From Chloroflexota bacterium (GTDB lineage Bacteria > Chloroflexota > UBA6077 > CF-72): DNA of 9,798 nt. Location of the stretch: positions 1 to 9,798 of the forward strand of contig JAFAWJ010000564.1 in NCBI GenBank assembly GCA_019242065.1, given 5' to 3'. How positions within the stretch are numbered: position 1 is the stretch's first letter; the number at the start of each line of letters is the position of its first letter. A program made the position numbers and the translations under genes. The notes beneath the pieces were generated by a model. The model was given only the letters and a program-made list of their open reading frames with translations, searched no databases and was not told where the DNA came from. This document shows positions 7,021 through 9,798 of this stretch, piece by piece.

Positions 7021-8758
7021 AGGGGATGATCTCGATCGACGACATCATGCCCAGGTCTTCGTGCGACAGCACGTGGCAGTGCTGTACGAAAGTGCCTGGG
7101 TAATCGACGAAGTTGGATTCGAAAGTGATCGAATCTCCGGAGCTGCGCGTCAGGACGAAGGTATCCCGCCAGAGCGGGGTTGCCAGTGGCGCGCCGTTGA
7201 TGCTGGTGATTTTGAATGGATTCTGATGGATGTGGAACACGTGGGCGTGGTCCATCAGTTTGGTATCGAGGTCGTTGGTCAGCGTCCACTCTTCGGCGGT
7301 ATTGATCGGTATCTGGTATGGGGGTCGAGTCGGATCGAAAGCATCGCCATCGACCCCGAAGAAGATAAATTCGTTATCCGGTGAGCGCGCCACGGTATAC
7401 GCCAGGGCGTGCTGGCGAGCGATGGGCAGGATGGGCGGATCCCAGGCCGGTAGTGAGTTGGGAAGGTCCATCTCGGGTCCGTCGCCGCCGACCACCACCG
7501 TGGCGATCGAGCGTGGTTGGAGCTCGCCCGGCAGATCGGGAAAGCCGGGCATACTGGCCATACCTGGCATCTGGACCGGGACGGTGGCCGCCGAACCAGA
7601 GTTGCCTGCGGACGGAGCGTCCGGCATACCTGGAATGTTGGGCTTCTGGCTCGAGCCCGGCGTCAGCATCAACTCGTACGTGCCGGCTTGGCCGGCTCGT
7701 ACCAGCACCTCCACCCGGTTGCCCGCCGAGAGCATGACCAGGTCGACCGTATCTGGCGCGGCCAGTGTCAGCCCGTCCCAGGCGAGCACGTTGAACGCAT
7801 GTCCCTCGAGCCGGAGCGACATGAACTTGCCCTCGGCCGCGTTCAGCAGGCGCCAGCGCTGCACCTCGCCCGGGTACATCGAGATGGTCGGCGTCAGGAC
7901 CCCGTTCACCGTGTAGAGCACGTTCGTCCGCGGATAGAAGGCCTGCTGGGTGGTGGGGTTGGGGATCGGCTCCAGCAACTCGTAGCTGTCGCCGAGCTCG
8001 ATCGCCTGCAGTATCATCACCTGCTCGGTGGCGGCGGCCACCTCCGGCACCTGGTCCAGGTCGCCGCGCACGATGATCAAACCGGCCATGCCGCCGCGTA
8101 CCTGCTGCGTGACTCCGCCGTGGCGATGGGGGTGGTACCAGAAGATCCCACTCGGGTGGTCTGGCGGAACATCGATCTGGTAGTGCTGTCTGTCACCGGG
8201 CTGGACCGTCAGGAAAACGTTGTCGCCGTTGCCGAGTGGCGACACGTGCAGACCGTGAGTGTGCAGGTTGGTGGTGGCCCATTCGTGCGGCCGATCCATG
8301 CGCATCGTGCCCATGGACGACTGCGGCGGGAGACGATTTACCAGGTCGACCGTCAAACGATCACCGGCGTTGAGCTCCCAGGTATAGCCGGGTACGACGC
8401 CGTCGTAGGTCAACGTCCGCACCGGAGACGGCGCGCCCATATCGACCGTCGCCGGCATCGCGGTCAGGGTGAGGGCGAGCAGGCTGTTCGTGCTCTTGAG
8501 CACTCTTGGCTGCGGCAGAGCCGGTGGTGGGCCAGCACGTTGCTGGGCGTTTCGCGTCTGTGTGGCCGACGCATCTGAGACGAAGCTCGGCAGCGTCGCG
8601 GCCGCCACAGACACCACGGCAGCTGTCGCACCTAGCCAGTGGCGGATCGCCTGCCGACGCGTCATCCGCCAACGACCAGGGTGCAGGTCCCAATTGGAGG
8701 ATTCCACTGGCACATCCTTTTCCGGCCGCGCGCCGCTAGTCGCGATCCGATCGGTCAT
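7019..8758 (-). CDS. Multicopper oxidase (laccase/CueO/bilirubin-oxidase type) with Tat-like signal
   Basis: It encodes 579 residues from ATG 8758. The enzyme removes single electrons from phenols, metals or similar donors and reduces O2 to water, outside the cytoplasmic membrane. All copper sites are present: LHTHGLH (H166, H168); WYHPHRHGG (H209, H211); HAHVFHIHQNPF (H506 type 1, H509 and H511); and FVQHCHVLSHEDLGMM (H560, C561, H562, H566, axial M571). Three cupredoxin domains fit the spacing. Residues 32-60 (MTRRQAIRHWLG plus an Ala/Val-rich stretch) form a Tat-like signal with R34-R35. Residues ~375-412 are an insert rich in Pro, Gly and Met (M378, M397, M400, M403) in the second-domain region. 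The start is uncertain: ATG 8665 would begin exactly at the signal (548 residues), and ATG 8758 or 8773 has slightly better upstream G-rich sequence. It is the first gene of a pair with the FAD oxidase. Confidence 0.93.
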   Translation of the reverse strand: MTDRIATSGARPEKDVPVESSNWDLHPGRWRMTRRQAIRHWLGATAAVVSVAAATLPSFVSDASATQTRNAQQRAGPPPALPQPRVLKSTNSLLALTLTAMPATVDMGAPSPVRTLTYDGVVPGYTWELNAGDRLTVDLVNRLPPQSSMGTMRMDRPHEWATTNLHTHGLHVSPLGNGDNVFLTVQPGDRQHYQIDVPPDHPSGIFWYHPHRHGGVTQQVRGGMAGLIIVRGDLDQVPEVAAATEQVMILQAIELGDSYELLEPIPNPTTQQAFYPRTNVLYTVNGVLTPTISMYPGEVQRWRLLNAAEGKFMSLRLEGHAFNVLAWDGLTLAAPDTVDLVMLSAGNRVEVLVRAGQAGTYELMLTPGSSQKPNIPGMPDAPSAGNSGSAATVPVQMPGMASMPGFPDLPGELQPRSIATVVVGGDGPEMDLPNSLPAWDPPILPIARQHALAYTVARSPDNEFIFFGVDGDAFDPTRPPYQIPINTAEEWTLTNDLDTKLMDHAHVFHIHQNPFKITSINGAPLATPLWRDTFVLTRSSGDSITFESNFVDYPGTFVQHCHVLSHEDLGMMSSIEIIP

Positions 8759-8901
8759 CCTTAGCCCGCCCATCGGCAACCTGACAGCGCAGCAGTAGCA
8801 GTCAAACGGACTGGCGTCTAGAGAATGGAAACAGTGCCGCGGCCCGCGGCTCGTCATGGCTGACGCTGCCGGGTGAACTGCTGGTGGCGACCATGATCTG
8901 C
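8759..8901. other. Upstream region of the multicopper oxidase unit
   Basis: This 143-base stretch is the probable promoter region of the two-gene unit. The only structure I can support is the GC-rich palindrome at 8836-8850. No convincing sigma-70 boxes are visible. Confidence 0.4.
8836..8850. repeat. GC-rich perfect inverted repeat
   Basis: GCCGCGG and CCGCGGC flank a single C. On the - strand the repeat is followed by ACTGTTTCC. It could be the stem of a weak terminator for the decayed regulator gene upstream, or an operator for the multicopper oxidase. A 15-base all-GC palindrome is not rare in DNA of this composition. Confidence 0.35.
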
Positions 8902-8957
8902 CTACCATACTCCTTCGGTCCGCATCGCCCTACGGCCACGCACTCTACGGTCGCGCC

Positions 8958-9113
8958 TACCAGGCCGCCGAAAAATACGGCGCCATCCACGAATTCCGAC
9001 TCGATTCGCTGCGCGACCTCCAGCGCCAGGCGTGTTTTGCCGATACCAGCGGCACCAGTCAAGGTCAAGAGACGGCCACCTCTGAGCAGTAGTTGCACCT
9101 CGCTGATTTCGCG
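8958..9113 (-). pseudogene. AfsR/LuxR-family (STAND) ATPase regulator, internal fragment
   Basis: About 50 codons match the start of the nucleotide-binding domain of large STAND-type transcriptional regulators. They read REISEVQLLLRGGRLLTLTG, then GAAGIGKTRLALEVAQRI, then DGAVFF. The GAAGIGKT segment is the Walker A loop and is intact. The usual preceding F-V-G-R-E motif is absent: only the REI end is present before the frame changes character. After GAVFFGG no Walker B or later domain follows, and the sequence turns into unrelated residues. A full gene of this type is 700-1100 codons, so this is a remnant without the DNA-binding or repeat domains. Confidence 0.65.
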
Positions 9114-9220
9114 CCAGGTCAACCACCAGCGTCAGCCGATCCAGGTGCCCGGAGATGTCCGCCCTCACGTCGGCGCCGGCACGCCGGTGGATACCGCCAT
9201 CGAACGGCGTGCGTGCCCGC

Positions 9221-9403
9221 GACCCTGGAACTGCCGCCGGACTGTTCAACCCGGTGTGCGCGCCCGATCCCTTCCCGGCCTGGCCGGTGGCCGACGCGGG
9301 CTGGGAGCACCTGCACGAGTGGATCGCCGGCGGCGACGCCCCGCCCGGCTTCAGCAACTCGCTGATCGCTCGCAACGACATGGGTAACGCGCTGGGCACC
9401 CGG
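9221..9403 (+). pseudogene. Alpha/beta-hydrolase-domain protein, C-terminal fragment
   Basis: About 60 codons resemble the C-terminal part of the alpha/beta-hydrolase-domain family (Abhydrolase_10-like, from memory). That family has a conserved stretch of the type A-x-x-A-L-D-R-W-V-x-x-G-x-P-P-P, followed by D-x-x-G-N-A-L-G-G. Here it reads FPAWPVADAGWEHLHEWIAG, then GDAPPGF and ARNDMGNALGTR. No start, nucleophile elbow or earlier domain is present. After GTRCW the sequence loses family character. It is a fragment with both ends lost. The protein-like character is clear; the family assignment is moderate. Confidence 0.42.
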
Positions 9404-9496
9404 TGCTGGTTAAATCGCAAGCTTAGTCTTAGCGCAGGATCCTGCTCCATTTCTACTCAGGGCCAAGAACAGAGCAGCTCCCATTCCGGCTCTGTA

Positions 9497-9516
9497 GGCA
9501 GAATGGCCATTTTGCC
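9497..9516. promoter_or_regulatory. 20-bp near-perfect palindrome, candidate operator
   Basis: GGCAGAATGG is followed directly by CCATTTTGCC, its inverse with one mismatch. The half-site CCATTT(T)GCC recurs in the neighbouring hairpin at 9532-9551. Confidence 0.45.
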
Positions 9517-9532
9517 CCCGCACGGCTAAACC

Positions 9533-9551
9533 CATTTGCCTTAGGCAAATG
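9533..9551. promoter_or_regulatory. Perfect inverted repeat with 3-base centre, candidate operator or hairpin
   Basis: CATTTGCC and GGCAAATG flank TTA. The arms are eight bases and perfectly matched. No T-run follows on either strand, which argues against a classical terminator. The position upstream of a DNA-binding protein gene suggests an autoregulatory operator, or a binding site used by an excisionase or recombinase. Confidence 0.5.
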
Positions 9552-9622
9552 ATCGGCCGCGTATCGTTACTGTGACCTTCGATCAATGAAGAGCTGCGAG
9601 CACCACGTCTAAGATCGAATCG

Positions 9623-9798
9623 GTGAGTACGACTGGACAAATGCGGACAATAGGTGCTGACGACCGGCCTCAGCTCGTGTTCTTGACCGAGCACGAGCTT
9701 GCTGAACGTTGGCGAGTGCAGCCGCGGACACTGCGCCGCATGGAACGAGACGGCCAGTTACGAATCGTCAGGGTGCGCGGCTCGAAGCGATACCCGAT
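9623..9798 (+). CDS. Helix-turn-helix (excisionase/MerR-like, HTH_17 type) protein, 5' part
   Basis: This frame is open to the end of the window and gives 58 codons from GTG 9623, with ATG 9641 as an alternative. An in-frame TGA at 9587 limits the start. Residues ~20-55 read LVFLTEHELAERWRVQPRTL, then RRMERDGQLRIVRVRGSKRY. This is the standard layout of small excisionase-type winged helix-turn-helix domains: L-T-x-x-E-L-A-E-R-W for the first helix, V-x-P-R-T-L-R-R-M for the recognition helix, and G-S-K-R-Y for the wing. These proteins bind DNA as excision factors of integrated elements or as small regulators. Neither start has a strong ribosome-binding site. The C-terminus is not visible, so a larger protein cannot be excluded. 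Confidence 0.72.
   Translation, partial: MSTTGQMRTIGADDRPQLVFLTEHELAERWRVQPRTLRRMERDGQLRIVRVRGSKRYP

Larger units (their letters stand above)
9404..9622. other. Non-coding stretch with clustered inverted repeats
   Basis: I see no credible gene here. The two inverted repeats at 9497-9516 and 9533-9551 occupy its centre, 70-130 bases before the helix-turn-helix gene. Confidence 0.5.

Noticed and set aside
7019..7021. Amber codon at the end of the multicopper oxidase as a further readthrough site
   Set aside because: The protein is complete at this point, ending just after the copper motif HCHVLSHEDLGMM and the final strand SSIEIIP. The TAG overlaps the ribosome-binding site of the next gene, so it is a true stop.
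5355..7022. Open frame of 555 codons on the + strand
   Set aside because: It lies antisense over the FAD oxidase gene. Its product is a low-complexity Arg/Gly/Val-rich shadow with no family motifs, while the - strand frame has complete domains and a ribosome-binding site.
7517..8578. Open frame of 353 codons on the + strand
   Set aside because: It is antisense to the multicopper oxidase, whose copper motifs are all intact. The composition is that of a shadow frame in high-GC DNA.
9533..9551. Rho-independent terminator
   Set aside because: The stem is good, but no T-run follows on either strand and no intact gene ends nearby to need it.
9536..9567. Sigma-70 promoter before the helix-turn-helix gene (TTGCCT and TATCGT)
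   Set aside because: The spacing is 20 bases and the -10 match is poor, so it is not supportable.
1..9798. CRISPR array, tRNA, rRNA or complete insertion sequence
   Set aside because: I saw no regularly spaced direct repeats, cloverleaf-like segments, transposase motifs or terminal inverted repeats.

Overview
The window is high-GC bacterial DNA with a compact, Shine-Dalgarno-led gene style. The families present are a luciferase-like flavin oxidoreductase, an HpaB-type monooxygenase, a Tat-exported multicopper oxidase, a Tat-exported berberine-bridge-type FAD oxidase, an AfsR/LuxR-type ATPase fragment and a DUF6304-like protein. Together they suggest a soil-type organism of the Chloroflexota or Actinomycetota kind. 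This is inference from family content only; there is no rRNA or other taxonomic marker here.

Left part (1-2236, + strand): a tyrosine recombinase that is complete except for one in-frame amber codon (451-453). It is followed by a DUF6304-like gene broken by an in-frame amber codon and a frameshift at an A6 run. Next come an unidentified gene 3' end and the first ~33 codons of a CaiB/BaiF CoA-transferase, joined by a GTGA stop/start overlap. These look like the remains of an operon.

Middle (2233-5155): an intact LLM-class flavin oxidoreductase (+), a short unidentified ORF with a good ribosome-binding site (+), and an intact 4-hydroxyphenylacetate-3-hydroxylase-family monooxygenase (-) that converges on them.

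Right part (5433-8758, - strand): a tight two-gene unit, multicopper oxidase then FAD-linked oxidase. The stop codon of the first gene overlaps the ribosome-binding site of the second, and both products carry twin-arginine export signals. With the HpaB-like enzyme on the same strand this could be a locus for oxidising phenolic or other aromatic compounds. The substrate is not determinable from sequence.

Far right (8902-9798): a decayed AfsR-like ATPase fragment (-), a decayed alpha/beta-hydrolase fragment (+), a cluster of inverted-repeat half-sites, and the 5' end of a helix-turn-helix (excisionase-like) gene that runs off the window.

Overall, four or five intact enzymes and ORFs sit among about six broken genes, next to a recombinase and an excisionase-like gene. 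This is the texture of an accessory, rearranged region. I see no CRISPR array, tRNA, rRNA or complete insertion sequence.
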